Shown here: positions 10,547-20,500 of the stretch, piece after piece | How positions within the stretch are numbered: position 1 is the stretch's first letter | Layout: each line of letters starts with the position of its first letter | Assembly: GCF_011578045.1 (NCBI RefSeq) | Contig: NZ_CP049801.1 | Location: 1,984,001-2,048,000, forward strand | DNA from: Acinetobacter shaoyimingii | GTDB taxonomy: Bacteria > Pseudomonadota > Gammaproteobacteria > Pseudomonadales > Moraxellaceae | DNA: 64,000 nt | Reading direction: 5' to 3' | Notes under the pieces: generated by a model | The model's input: only the letters and a program-made list of their open reading frames with translations | Database searches by the model: none | Told to the model about the DNA's origin: nothing | Made by a program: the position numbers and the translations under genes

Positions 10547-11497
10547 ATGCGAAGGAACATTCCATCTTTACAAGGTTTATTGTGTTTTGAAGCAGCGGCC
10601 AAACATTTAAGTTATACCTTTGCTTCTCAAGAACTTTTTATTACTCAAAGTGCTGTATCACGTCAAATACAACAACTCGAACAGTTTTTAGGGCTTAGTT
10701 TATTTACCCGCACCCGTCACGGCGTAGAACTCACACCAGCGGGACAACAATATTATAAAAGCATCAAACCATTATTATTGGGCATTGAACAAAGCACTTT
10801 GGATGTCATGTCCCATAAAGGCTTAGGTGGGACGTTAAAGTTGGGTGTAGTACCTACATTTGCGACGCGCTGGTTATTGCCTAAATTACATCGTTTTAAT
10901 GCCAATCATCCTGAAATCACCGTTCATTTAGAAACAAGTACCAAACCTTTTTTATTTAACGAACATATTTTCGATGCAGCCATTTATGCTGGAACACAGC
11001 AGCAGATTGATCATTGGCCAGGAACACAAACGCATTTTTTGATGAAAGAAGATGTTGTTCCTGTATGTTCACCGCAACTGATTCAGCAGTATTTTCCACA
11101 TGCACAAATGGTAGATGACTTTAGTTATGATCTAACGGATGATCAGTTGATTCAGCTTCCTTTATTACAACAGACGACGCGTCATGGTATCTGGCAAGAA
11201 TGGTTTGAAATGTGCCAAATCCCACATCCAAAACCCTATGACGGTCAAAGACATGAATTATTTTCCATGTTGGCTGTTGCTGCACATCATCACATGGGGA
11301 TGGCTTTGATCCCACAAATGTTAATCGAGCAAGAGCTAATAAAAAAAGAATTGGTCATTGCTTCACGTCGTAGACTAGAAGGTGTACGCTCATACTATTT
11401 GGTTCATTCGAGTCAAGAAATCACGCCTATTATTCAAAAATTTGTTGATTGGATTAAACAAGAACTTGAAAATTCATCATTTTTTGATAAATATTGA
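10547..11497 (+). CDS. LysR-family regulator, GcvA-like, probable GcdR
   Basis: This 316-residue protein has the LysR N-terminal helix-turn-helix (SYTFASQELFITQSAVSRQIQQLEQFLGLSLFTR, about residues 22-55) and a periplasmic-binding-like effector domain from about 95 onward (LKLGVVPTFATRWLLPKL is typical of the GcvA/AmpR branch). It diverges from gcdH, the standard position for a LysR activator of that operon. In Pseudomonas the equivalent gene is gcdR, responding to glutarate. The effector here is inferred from position, not seen. Confidence 0.85.
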   Translation: MRRNIPSLQGLLCFEAAAKHLSYTFASQELFITQSAVSRQIQQLEQFLGLSLFTRTRHGVELTPAGQQYYKSIKPLLLGIEQSTLDVMSHKGLGGTLKLGVVPTFATRWLLPKLHRFNANHPEITVHLETSTKPFLFNEHIFDAAIYAGTQQQIDHWPGTQTHFLMKEDVVPVCSPQLIQQYFPHAQMVDDFSYDLTDDQLIQLPLLQQTTRHGIWQEWFEMCQIPHPKPYDGQRHELFSMLAVAAHHHMGMALIPQMLIEQELIKKELVIASRRRLEGVRSYYLVHSSQEITPIIQKFVDWIKQELENSSFFDKY

Positions 11498-11593
11498 TTG
11501 TTGCGTGCTCGACAATCAAGTCATTTAAAATCCATACATTAGGTAGTGTTTCGATTTTTCCGCATAAAACAATGAAACTTGTTGAAGGAAATC

Positions 11594-12295
11594 ATGATGC
11601 AAAAATTAGTGGTGTTTTCAGGTGCAGGAATGAGTGCTGAAAGTGGAATCAGCACATTTAGAGACAGCAATGGTTTATGGGAAAACTATGATGTCAAACA
11701 AGTGGCGACGCCTGAAGCATGGGCAATCAACCCAGAACTGGTTCAACGTTTTTACAATGAACGTCGTAAACATATTTTAGATGCACAACCCAATTCTGCA
11801 CACCAACTTATTGCCACTCTCGAGCATAAATTTGAAGTACATGTGATTACACAAAATATTGATGACCTACATGAACGTGCTGGCAGTCAACATGTACTCC
11901 ATTTACACGGCAATATACGTCTAGCCAAAAGTTCAGGGCCTCATGCCCAATACTCTAAAACATTCTACCCTATAGAAGGTTGGGAACTTGATTTAGATCG
12001 CGACAAATGCCCACAAGGTTATCCACTACGCCCTCATGTGGTGTGGTTTGGTGAAGCAGTTCCAGCCTATGATGATGCGATTCAAATCGTTAATGATGCC
12101 GATATTTTTATTGTCATAGGATCAACGCTGACTGTTTATCCTGTTGCAGGTTTAATTCATGAGATTACCGCCCATTGCAAAGCTTATTATATTGACCCTG
12201 CAGCGGATTACACACGTGTTCCCCGTCAATATGAATGTTTTAAAATGCCTGCAACTTTAGGTATGCAAAAAGTGATTGAACAGCTATCCAAATAA
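11594..12295 (+). CDS. Sirtuin-family NAD-dependent protein deacylase lacking zinc cysteines
   Basis: This 234-residue protein keeps the sirtuin NAD site: GAGMSAESGI near residue 10-19, TQNIDDLHERAG near 86-97 and the catalytic-type His105 in LHLHGN. Tyr54 and Arg57 in FYNERR match the pair that lets CobB and SIRT5 accept succinyl- and malonyl-lysine, so desuccinylation is plausible. The stretch where sirtuins carry two Cys-x-x-Cys pairs (about 108-150) holds only Cys139, so no tetrahedral zinc site is possible. Starts at 11594 and 11597 both follow AAGGAA. It is a single gene between gcdR and a convergent lipoprotein gene. Confidence 0.88.
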   Translation: MMQKLVVFSGAGMSAESGISTFRDSNGLWENYDVKQVATPEAWAINPELVQRFYNERRKHILDAQPNSAHQLIATLEHKFEVHVITQNIDDLHERAGSQHVLHLHGNIRLAKSSGPHAQYSKTFYPIEGWELDLDRDKCPQGYPLRPHVVWFGEAVPAYDDAIQIVNDADIFIVIGSTLTVYPVAGLIHEITAHCKAYYIDPAADYTRVPRQYECFKMPATLGMQKVIEQLSK

Positions 12296-12336
12296 TTTAA
12301 TCATTTGATCAAAGGCTCATTGATTCTGATCACACA

Positions 12337-12369
12337 AGATAAAAGCCCATAATGCATGGACTTTTATCT
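12337..12369. terminator. Hairpin between convergent sirtuin and DUF4349 genes
   Basis: AGATAAAAG at 12337-12345 pairs with CTTTTATCT at 12361-12369, with a further partial CCA/TGG pairing inside. It is placed to end both convergent transcripts, though the T-tract is modest. Confidence 0.6.
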
Positions 12370-12420
12370 AAGACTTTTTGATATTTTTGCCATGCGTTAT
12401 AACATTGGCTAAAACAACAT

Positions 12421-13329
12421 TTACTTCATTTTGTCTATATATGGCTTCACAATTCTATAAATAATGATCGCAATGAACACCAGAAGATAGAGTGGCCAAA
12501 TCGTAATTAAAATCACCATGAGATCTAAGACAAATTGCCATCCATATTGAATACCATTCCAAGCACGTTTCCAGAAGCTATCACCGTTCAGGCGTGCTAC
12601 TGCATCAATATCCACATCAATTCGCTCTCTAACTAACGTCGGTTGGCTGATGGTGATTGAGATCGTGCTATATCGTACACGGTCATTAACCTCCAACTGA
12701 GTTAGACGGTCAATTTCATTCAATTGCTTATTCTTAGTATCGCTTGGTACATATTGCGTTTGTGAAATTTTGTCCTGTAATAAGCGCAATTCATAACGTT
12801 TTGCAGAATATTGTTGTTGATTTAAAAAATACATCAATGGCAATAATTGATTGACGACACTGGCTGCTTTTTCACTCGGAATACGAATAATCATTGAAGC
12901 AAGCGGGTCTACTTTTTCAAAAATTTTAATCTTACCTTCTGCGATACTTTGTGCATTCTTATCAACCACATTAAAGTCGATATTTTTTTGCTCGATAAAA
13001 CCACCCGCTTGCATGGTGATTTTTTCGATTTCCAATGCCGTTTTCACCACATCTTTGGCGGTAAAATTAACATTGGCTTCACGTACCATACGTCTGTTTG
13101 CTTCTGCTGGATTTGGTGCAGACAAAATCACATCTGGTTTTTGTTCAGTCACTGGAGAAGTGTTGGGTTGATGATCGGCAGCTTCTGCTTCAACACCATT
13201 CGGTTCAGCTTCGACTGCAACCGCCGTATTTTCTGCACTGTCTGCTACTGCAGCAGATTCATCAGTTTTTTTTGAACAACTCGCAATCATGACGCTTGCT
13301 AAAGCTAGAACTAATATTTTTTTATTCAT
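12421..13329 (-). CDS. DUF4349-domain lipoprotein
   Basis: From the ATG at 13329 the product is 302 residues. It has a lipoprotein signal (MNKKILVLALASVMIASC, lipobox IASC with lipidated Cys18), a low-complexity Ala/Glu linker to about residue 75, then the DUF4349 region (REANVNFTAKDVVKTALEIEKITMQAGGFIEQ) and a C-terminal membrane helix (FVLDLMVILITIWPLYLLVFIAIIIYRI) with a basic tail. The family is probably envelope-associated with unknown role. A TTG at 13341 could extend it by four residues but is less likely. It is preceded by aspA's terminator, so it is transcribed alone. Confidence 0.85.
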   Translation of the reverse strand: MNKKILVLALASVMIASCSKKTDESAAVADSAENTAVAVEAEPNGVEAEAADHQPNTSPVTEQKPDVILSAPNPAEANRRMVREANVNFTAKDVVKTALEIEKITMQAGGFIEQKNIDFNVVDKNAQSIAEGKIKIFEKVDPLASMIIRIPSEKAASVVNQLLPLMYFLNQQQYSAKRYELRLLQDKISQTQYVPSDTKNKQLNEIDRLTQLEVNDRVRYSTISITISQPTLVRERIDVDIDAVARLNGDSFWKRAWNGIQYGWQFVLDLMVILITIWPLYLLVFIAIIIYRIVKPYIDKMK

Positions 13330-13415
13330 TGGTTTTCTCAAGTTTATTAGAATTTAAATCATTGTTGTTTTTGAACAAAAGGATTATACGTGAATTATTC
13401 CCAACGGGTATACAT

Positions 13416-13445
13416 AAAAAAAAGGCCTTAAATAAGACCATTTTT
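13416..13445 (-). terminator. Terminator of aspA
   Basis: Read on the minus strand, a GGTCTTA/TAAGGCC stem with a short loop and one mismatch is followed by a run of nine T's. It lies 22 bp after the aspA stop. Confidence 0.8.
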
Positions 13446-13466
13446 AATCGTTAGTGAAATGAAAAC

Positions 13467-14924
13467 TTAACTTACTTTTTCAATCACACGCTCTTCAAAA
13501 GGCTGAACAGCAATTTCAGAAATCATGTTTTCAAAAGAGAAAATTTCATCCAACTGTTGTTGTGTTAAAAGCCCTTGTTCCAATACCACTTCTTGAATGG
13601 TTTTGTTTTCAGCAATACATTGTTTACCAATTTCATCACATTTTGCATGACCTAAAATCGGATCAAGCAAGGTAATAATACCAACACTGCGCATGACTGC
13701 ATCGAAGCAAACTTTTTCATTGGCTGTGATGCCCTGTACACATTTTTCATCCAAGGTCTGAATTGCATTGGTCAGTAAATCAATCGATTCATTTAAAGAG
13801 ACCGCAATGACCGGTTCCATCACGTTGAGCTGCAACTGTCCTGCTTCAGCTGCAAAAGTAATGGTTAAATCATTACCAATCACTTTAAATGCAACTTGAT
13901 TGACCACTTCAGGAATCACAGGATTGACTTTTGCAGGCATAATTGAAGAACCTGCTTGGAGTTCAGGTAAGCGTATTTCTGCAAGCCCCGTTCTAGGACC
14001 TGAACTTAATAATCTTAAATCATTACAGATCTTAGAAAGTTTCACTGCCAGACGTTTTAGAGTACTGGATAAAATAATAAAGACACCACAATCACTGGTC
14101 GCTTCAACATAATCTTCAGCTCCAATGAGTTTTAAGCCTGTTATTTCACTTAAATAATCATTCACCACATGCGCATAACCTTGTGGGGTATTTACACCTG
14201 TACCAATAGCAGTCGCACCTAAATTGATTTCCAATAATAATTCACGTGTTTTTTTAATGAGACGAACATCTTCTTTTAATAAAGTGGCAAAGGCATGAAA
14301 CTCTTGACCTAAAGTCATGGGTACAGCATCTTGCAACTGCGTTCTACCCATTTTTAAAACATAATTAAATTCACTTGATTTAAAAATCAAGCTACTAATT
14401 AAATGATTCATCTGAACAAATAAAGCATCTAAGGCATAGTATGTTGCCAAACGAAGTGCCGTTGGATAAACATCATTGGTAGATTGTGATTTATTGACAT
14501 GATCATTTGGGTGAATAATATCGTAACGCCCCTTTTCATATCCCATCATTTCTAATGCAATATTAGCGATAACTTCGTTACTATTCATATTAATTGATGT
14601 ACCTGCACCACCTTGAAATACATCACTTGGAAAGGAATTGCTCCATTTTTCAGGATGATGAATTAACACATCACATGCTTTTTGTATCGCTAAACTCTTC
14701 TCTTCACTTAATTTTTCAAAATTTAGATTCGCTTGTGCTGAGGCTTTTTTGACTTGTGCCAATGCTCGAATAAAATTAGGTTGCTCACCCACCGTATGCT
14801 TAGAGATTTTAAAATTATCTAAAGCTCTTATTGTATGAATGCCATAATAACGATCAGCAGGAACTTCTCGCTCCCCTAACAAGTCTTTTTCTATACGTGT
14901 CAAATTCGAATTTAATGTATCCAC
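13467..14924 (-). CDS. aspA: Aspartate ammonia-lyase (aspartase)
   Basis: AspA interconverts L-aspartate with fumarate and ammonia in the cytoplasm, as a homotetramer. The 485 residues match the family (478 in E. coli). The fumarase/aspartase signature [11 protein letters not shown] is at 325-335 with the catalytic Ser of the mobile loop. [17 protein letters not shown] (105-121) and the [12 protein letters not shown] segment (140-151) form the other active-site regions. It diverges from putP across about 450 bp, so amino-acid carbon sources may regulate both. Confidence 0.95.
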   Translation of the reverse strand: MDTLNSNLTRIEKDLLGEREVPADRYYGIHTIRALDNFKISKHTVGEQPNFIRALAQVKKASAQANLNFEKLSEEKSLAIQKACDVLIHHPEKWSNSFPSDVFQGGAGTSINMNSNEVIANIALEMMGYEKGRYDIIHPNDHVNKSQSTNDVYPTALRLATYYALDALFVQMNHLISSLIFKSSEFNYVLKMGRTQLQDAVPMTLGQEFHAFATLLKEDVRLIKKTRELLLEINLGATAIGTGVNTPQGYAHVVNDYLSEITGLKLIGAEDYVEATSDCGVFIILSSTLKRLAVKLSKICNDLRLLSSGPRTGLAEIRLPELQAGSSIMPAKVNPVIPEVVNQVAFKVIGNDLTITFAAEAGQLQLNVMEPVIAVSLNESIDLLTNAIQTLDEKCVQGITANEKVCFDAVMRSVGIITLLDPILGHAKCDEIGKQCIAENKTIQEVVLEQGLLTQQQLDEIFSFENMISEIAVQPFEERVIEKVS

Positions 14925-15372
14925 AATTTATACTCACTATGTGCAGGTTTCGGTACATGATGATTAATACTAGTCTTGTGATTAAGATTAATCAGATACA
15001 AATCTGGATTATTTGGAAATGCAATATTGTGAATTAGAGGTCTAATGTATTCATTGTGAAAGTATGTAAATAAATCCAGTTTGACTATTTTTATCTTGTT
15101 TTATATTTCCTACATTATCAATTTATTTAAATGATATAAAATAAATTGGTATTTATATTTTTTATACCACTTTAATTTAAAAAATCGCTTATGTATCTAA
15201 ATGTACATTCAGATACATAAAATAATCATAATTACCTTATAAAAATCACAGCAAAAAAAAATGCTTATGTGTTTGAATCTCCTCATTCATTTTCTTGCTT
15301 TAACATTTAAAAAAATAATCTTTGTTTAAAGTTTAAATTGGCTCTCATGGACAGATGACAGAAGGATACGTT
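14925..15372. other. Long AT-rich divergent intergenic region, aspA/putP
   Basis: This 448-bp stretch contains no convincing gene. It is strongly AT-rich with several A- and T-runs, including one between about 15100 and 15260, and must hold both promoters. I could not pick out one clear -35/-10 pair. An ATCTAAATGTACATTCAGAT-like imperfect palindrome lies near 15195-15215 and could be an operator, but this is weak. Confidence 0.5.
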
Positions 15373-16872
15373 ATGAATTTTCTCAACCCCACAGTGGTCA
15401 CATTTTTATTTTATATCGTGGTCATGATATGTATTGGACTATATGCATATAGAAAAACCACCGACTTTTCCGACTATATTTTAGGTGGTCGTAGTTTAGG
15501 TAGCTTTGTTACTGCACTTTCTGCAGGCGCATCCGACATGAGTGGTTGGTTGCTTATGGGTTTACCGGGTGCAATTTTCGTCGCTGGTCTTTCTGAGTCA
15601 TGGATTGCCATTGGTTTAATTATTGGCGCTTGGTTTAACTGGTATTTGGTTGCAGGGAAACTTCGTGTCCATACAGAAATTCAAAATAATGCCCTGACAC
15701 TTCCAGATTATTTCACCTATCGTTTTGGCGATACCAAGAAAGTTCTACGGATTATTTCCGCACTTGTTATTTTAGTTTTTTTTGCGATTTATTGCGCTTC
15801 AGGCATGGTTGCAGGTGCTCGCCTGTTTGAAAATTTATTTGGTATGGATTACACCACAGCCTTATGGATTAGTGCAATTGCGACCATGAGTTATGTATGT
15901 ATTGGTGGATTCTTGGCCATCAGTTGGACCGACACCTTTCAGGCAGGTTTAATGATTTTTGCCTTGTTACTTGCGCCAATCATGACATATTTCGCCATTG
16001 GTGATACTAGTCAATTTACTCAACTGATTGAAACTGCACGTCCACATGCATCAAATATGTTTACAGGTATTAGTACCATTGCGATTATATCCTCATTGGC
16101 TTGGGGCTTAGGCTATTTTGGTCAACCGCATATTTTAGTGCGTTTTATGGCAGCAGATTCGGTACGCTCCATTCCAAATGCACGTCGTATTGGAATGATC
16201 TGGATGGTGCTATGTTTAGCTGGTGCGGTAGCGGTTGGTTATATTGGCATCGCTTATTTCCAATTACACCCTGAATTGGCTGCAGGAGTTCAAAAAAATC
16301 CTGAAACGATCTTTATTGAACTCACCAAAATTCTATTCAACCCTTGGGTCGCAGGCGTAATTTTAGCTGCAATTTTAGCTGCTGTCATGAGTACATTAAG
16401 CTGCCAGTTGTTGGTGTGTTCAAGTACATTGACAGAAGATTTATATAAAGCTTTTTTACGCAAAACAGCCAGTGAAAAAGAGTTGGTTTGGGTCGGTCGT
16501 TTGATGGTATTGGCTATTACTGTATTGGCCATTATTTTAGCCATGAACCCTGAAAGTAAAGTATTGGGCTTGGTTGCCTATGCTTGGGCAGGTTTCGGTG
16601 CAGCCTTCGGTCCATTGATTCTTTTATCACTGTTCTGGCGTCGTATGACCACCAATGGCGCTTTGGTGGGAATGATCGTCGGTGCTGTAACGGTGATCTT
16701 GTGGAAAAACACCATGGGGCATATCGGTTTATATGAAATTGTGCCGGGCTTTATCTTGTCATTTATCAGCATCATTGTGGTCAGCTTGATGGGTAAACCG
16801 CCTACACAAGACGTTGAACAACGTTTTGATCAAGCCAATGAAATCTATGAACGTGAAATGAAAAATATTTAA
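15373..16872 (+). CDS. putP: Sodium/proline symporter
   Basis: PutP is an inner-membrane sodium:solute symporter (SSS family) importing proline. The 499-residue product from the ATG at 15373 has thirteen predicted membrane helices, the DFSDYILGGRSLGSFVTALSAGASDMSGWLLMG segment typical of PutP (Na+/proline site in TM2), and a charged cytoplasmic tail. AGAAGGAT precedes this ATG with good spacing; an in-frame ATG at 15355 lacks one. It lies next to the proline-catabolic putA and its Lrp-type regulator, so import and breakdown are linked. Confidence 0.95.
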   Translation: MNFLNPTVVTFLFYIVVMICIGLYAYRKTTDFSDYILGGRSLGSFVTALSAGASDMSGWLLMGLPGAIFVAGLSESWIAIGLIIGAWFNWYLVAGKLRVHTEIQNNALTLPDYFTYRFGDTKKVLRIISALVILVFFAIYCASGMVAGARLFENLFGMDYTTALWISAIATMSYVCIGGFLAISWTDTFQAGLMIFALLLAPIMTYFAIGDTSQFTQLIETARPHASNMFTGISTIAIISSLAWGLGYFGQPHILVRFMAADSVRSIPNARRIGMIWMVLCLAGAVAVGYIGIAYFQLHPELAAGVQKNPETIFIELTKILFNPWVAGVILAAILAAVMSTLSCQLLVCSSTLTEDLYKAFLRKTASEKELVWVGRLMVLAITVLAIILAMNPESKVLGLVAYAWAGFGAAFGPLILLSLFWRRMTTNGALVGMIVGAVTVILWKNTMGHIGLYEIVPGFILSFISIIVVSLMGKPPTQDVEQRFDQANEIYEREMKNI

Positions 16873-16908
16873 CAGCTTGATGCTTTTACAGTTCAATTAT
16901 TGGAAATA

Positions 16909-16938
16909 AAAAAATGAGGCGCTATGCCTCATTTTTTT
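16909..16938. terminator. Bidirectional terminator, putP / Lrp-type regulator
   Basis: AAAAAATGAGGC and GCCTCATTTTTT form a 12-bp perfect stem with loop GCTAT. A/T runs on both sides let it end the convergent putP and regulator transcripts. Confidence 0.92.
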
Positions 16939-16950
16939 AACTGCATAATT

Positions 16951-17439
16951 TCATTTTACTTTTTGTGGTAGTTTAAATTGTGAGCTGTCTTTAATAACTT
17001 CCATGACTGGATAGCTTCGCGTTTCTTTGACTCCAGGCAATTGCCATAAAGTCTGTCCAGAAATACGGCGGAAATCTTCCATATTTTGGCAACGAATCTT
17101 CACCAGAAAATCGAATCCACCACTGATCATATGACATGCCACAATTTCAGGGTATTCAACCACAGCTTCTGAGAAGTCCTCCAGTACATGTGGTGTGGTT
17201 TTATCGAGCAAAATTTCAACAAATACCACAAAATTGGCGTCCAAAAGTACAGGATTAAGCTTGGCTTCGAAGCCTAAAATAAAACCTTCATTGGTGAGTT
17301 TTTGCACTCTCGCTAATGCAGCGGTAGCTGAAAGATTGACCGCCTCAGCCAATTTAATATTTGAAATCCGACCATCTTTTTGCAGGATGTCCAAAATTTT
17401 TATATCGATTCGATCAAGGGTTAAAGAAGCAGCAGACAT
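16951..17439 (-). CDS. Lrp/AsnC-family regulator, likely of proline catabolism
   Basis: This 162-residue protein has an N-terminal winged HTH (LDRIDIKILDILQKDGRISNIKLAEAVNLSATAALARVQKLTNEGFI) and a C-terminal RAM ligand-binding domain (VEYPEIVACHMISGGFDFLVKIRCQNMEDF). The family includes PutR, a proline-responsive activator of putA in alphaproteobacteria. Here it is divergent from putA with about 120 bp between them and convergent with putP. PutA lacks its own DNA-binding domain, which supports a PutR-like role. Confidence 0.9.
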   Translation of the reverse strand: MSAASLTLDRIDIKILDILQKDGRISNIKLAEAVNLSATAALARVQKLTNEGFILGFEAKLNPVLLDANFVVFVEILLDKTTPHVLEDFSEAVVEYPEIVACHMISGGFDFLVKIRCQNMEDFRRISGQTLWQLPGVKETRSYPVMEVIKDSSQFKLPQKVK

Positions 17440-17558
17440 ATGAATTATTCTCTAAATATGCATGAAATTATAGTGAGTTATTCGTCAAATATTCTGTAAT
17501 GATAAATTAAATATGGTTAATTACTCAACAGAAATTTACAGCTTCACAGGATGTGAAT

Positions 17559-20500
17559 ATGAACACATTTGAAATAACAGCAACTGAATCTTTGAAGCCG
17601 AGCTTAGATTACATTACAGCGTTTTCTGAGAAATCAGAATTTGAACTCGCGATAAATACTGCATGGAGACGTGCAGAACCTGAATGCGTCGAGAATCTAA
17701 TTGAACATACGCAAATTGATGCTGAACTCAATCAAAAAATTTATGCCACTGCGTTCAATTTAGCACATAGCTTACGGGAACGTAAAAGCTCAGGTGGTAA
17801 AGCAGGTATTGTACAAGGCTTATTACAAGAATTCGCCCTCTCTTCTCAAGAAGGCATTGCCCTCATGTGTTTGGCAGAAGCGTTATTACGTATTCCTGAC
17901 AGCGCAACTCGTGACTTACTCATCCGTGACAAAATTAATCAAGGCAACTGGAAAGAACATCTAGGTCAAAGCCAGCTCATGTTTGTCAATGCCGCAGCTT
18001 GGGGTTTAATGCTGACAGGCAAGCTGATGGAAACACCGAAGCAAACCAGTTTGTCGAGTATGTTGACGTCCCTACTTGCACGTAGTGGTCGCGGGATTAT
18101 CCGTAAAGCGGTTGATGTTGCTATGCGTATGATGGGTGAACAGTTCGTCACAGGTGAAACCATTGAAGAAGCATTAAAGCATGCTGAAACTTTAGAAGAT
18201 AAAGGCTTTCGTTACTCATATGACATGTTAGGTGAAGCTGCTTTAACTGAGCATGATGCGGATCGTTATATGGATGATTATACGCAAGCCATTCACGCAA
18301 TTGGTAAAGCATCTAAAGATAAAGATGTCTATACTGGCCCTGGTATCTCCATTAAATTATCTGCGTTGCATCCACGTTATCAACGTGCGCAAGTTGCTCG
18401 CATGCATGATGAACTTTATCCAAAAGTCTTAAATTTGGCTTTACTCGCAAAGCAATATGATATTGGACTGAATATTGATGCTGAAGAAACAGATCGTTTA
18501 GAAATTTCATTAGAACTTCTTGAACGTCTTTGCTTTGAACCAGCACTCGCAGACTGGAAAGGCATCGGTTTTGTCATCCAAGCTTATCAAAAACGATGTT
18601 TCTATGTGGTTGACTATATTATCGACTTGGCAAAACGTAGCCACAAACGTTTAATGATTCGTTTAGTAAAAGGTGCGTATTGGGATAGCGAAATCAAAAA
18701 AGCACAAATTGATGGTATGGATGATTATCCAGTGTTTACCCGTAAGGTACATACCGATTTGTCTTATATCGCTTGTGCCAAAAAATTACTGGCAGCGCCT
18801 GAGCAGATTTACCCTCAATTTGCGACACACAATGCGCAAACGCTTGCGACTATTTACCACTTAGCAGATCCAAGCACGTATTATGCAGGTCAATACGAAT
18901 TCCAATGCCTACATGGTATGGGTGAACCTTTATATGAACAAGTCGTTGGACAACGTAGTGATCATAAACTTGGTGTACCTTGTCGTATCTACGCACCTGT
19001 AGGTAACCATGAAACACTTCTGGCTTATTTGGTTCGTCGTTTATTGGAAAATGGTGCAAATACGTCATTTGTCAATCGTATTGCAGATAAAACGCTTAAA
19101 GTTGAAGACTTAATTGAAAACCCAGTGCATGAAATTGAATCAAATGCCAAGCAAAGTGGTCATGTCGGTGAAAAACATCATGCCATTCCATTGCCAGTTG
19201 ATTTACTCCAACCTGTACGCACCAATTCTAAAGGCATTGATTTAGCAAATGATGCTGATCTTGAAGAATTAAATGCTATTGTTGCTCAATATTCAAAACA
19301 ACAATGGCAAAGTCATAGCCTAATTGATGGTTTGAGTTTTGATGGTTTCCAGCAAGGTAAAGCTGAATCTATTATCAATCCCGCAGATCACCATGATGTG
19401 GTGGGTGTGGTCTATGAGGCAACATCAGAACAGGTCAATCAAGCCTTAGTGAATGCACAAAATGCAGCTCCAATCTGGCGAAGTATTCATCCTGATGATC
19501 GTGCACAAATGCTAATGAAAGCTGCAGATTTAATGGAAAACCGCATGCAAGAGCTGATGGTTCTACTCTGCCGTGAAAGTGGTAAAACCTATGCCAATGG
19601 TATTGCTGAAGTTCGTGAAGCTGTCGATTTTCTCAGATATTATGCAGCTCAAGCACAGTCCTTTAAAGTTGATGCACAGCTTAAACCATTGGGTACAGTG
19701 TTGTGCATTAGTCCATGGAACTTTCCACTGGCGATTTTCACAGGTCAACTTTCTGCGGCACTTGCAGTCGGCAACTGTGTGATTGCTAAGCCTGCTGAAC
19801 AAACGCCTTTAATTGCATCAGAAGCCGTAAAAATTTTATGGGAAGCGGGAGTCCCACATTCAGCACTTCAACTTATTCCAGGTCGCGGTGAAACAATTGG
19901 ATCGCAGTTGTCTCAAGATGAACGCATTCAGGGCATCATGTTCACAGGCTCAACCGAAGTAGCAAAAATTTTACATAAAACAGTATCTAAGCGTTTAAGT
20001 CCTGCAGGATTACCTATTCCGCTGATAGCAGAAACAGGTGGTCAAAATGCTATGATTGTTGATTCATCAGCATTGACTGAACAGGTGGTATTAGATGCAG
20101 TCAATTCAGCTTTTGATAGTGCGGGTCAACGCTGCTCTGCCCTTCGCGTGCTTTGTGTGCAAAAAGACAATGCAGATACGCTCATCAAAATGCTTAAAGG
20201 TGCAATGCAACAGCTGAATGTTGGCAATCCTAAATATCTGAATACCGATGTTGGACCCGTAATTGATACCGAAGCGCAAGACAATATTCAAAAACATATT
20301 GAAACTATGCGTGCCAAAGGTTATCCAGTTCATCAATTAATGCGCAACACTCATCAAAATGATTTACTTGCAGGCACATTTATAGCACCTACATTAATTG
20401 AGTTGCCGAACCTCAATGATTTAAAACGTGAAGTTTTTGGTCCTGTCTTGCATGTCATTACCTATAAATACGGTGAGTTAGATCAATTATTGAAACAAAT

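Noticed and set aside
12851..13292. Three overlapping plus-strand frames inside the DUF4349 gene
   Set aside because: They are shadows of the lipoprotein gene with no ribosome-binding sites or family features.
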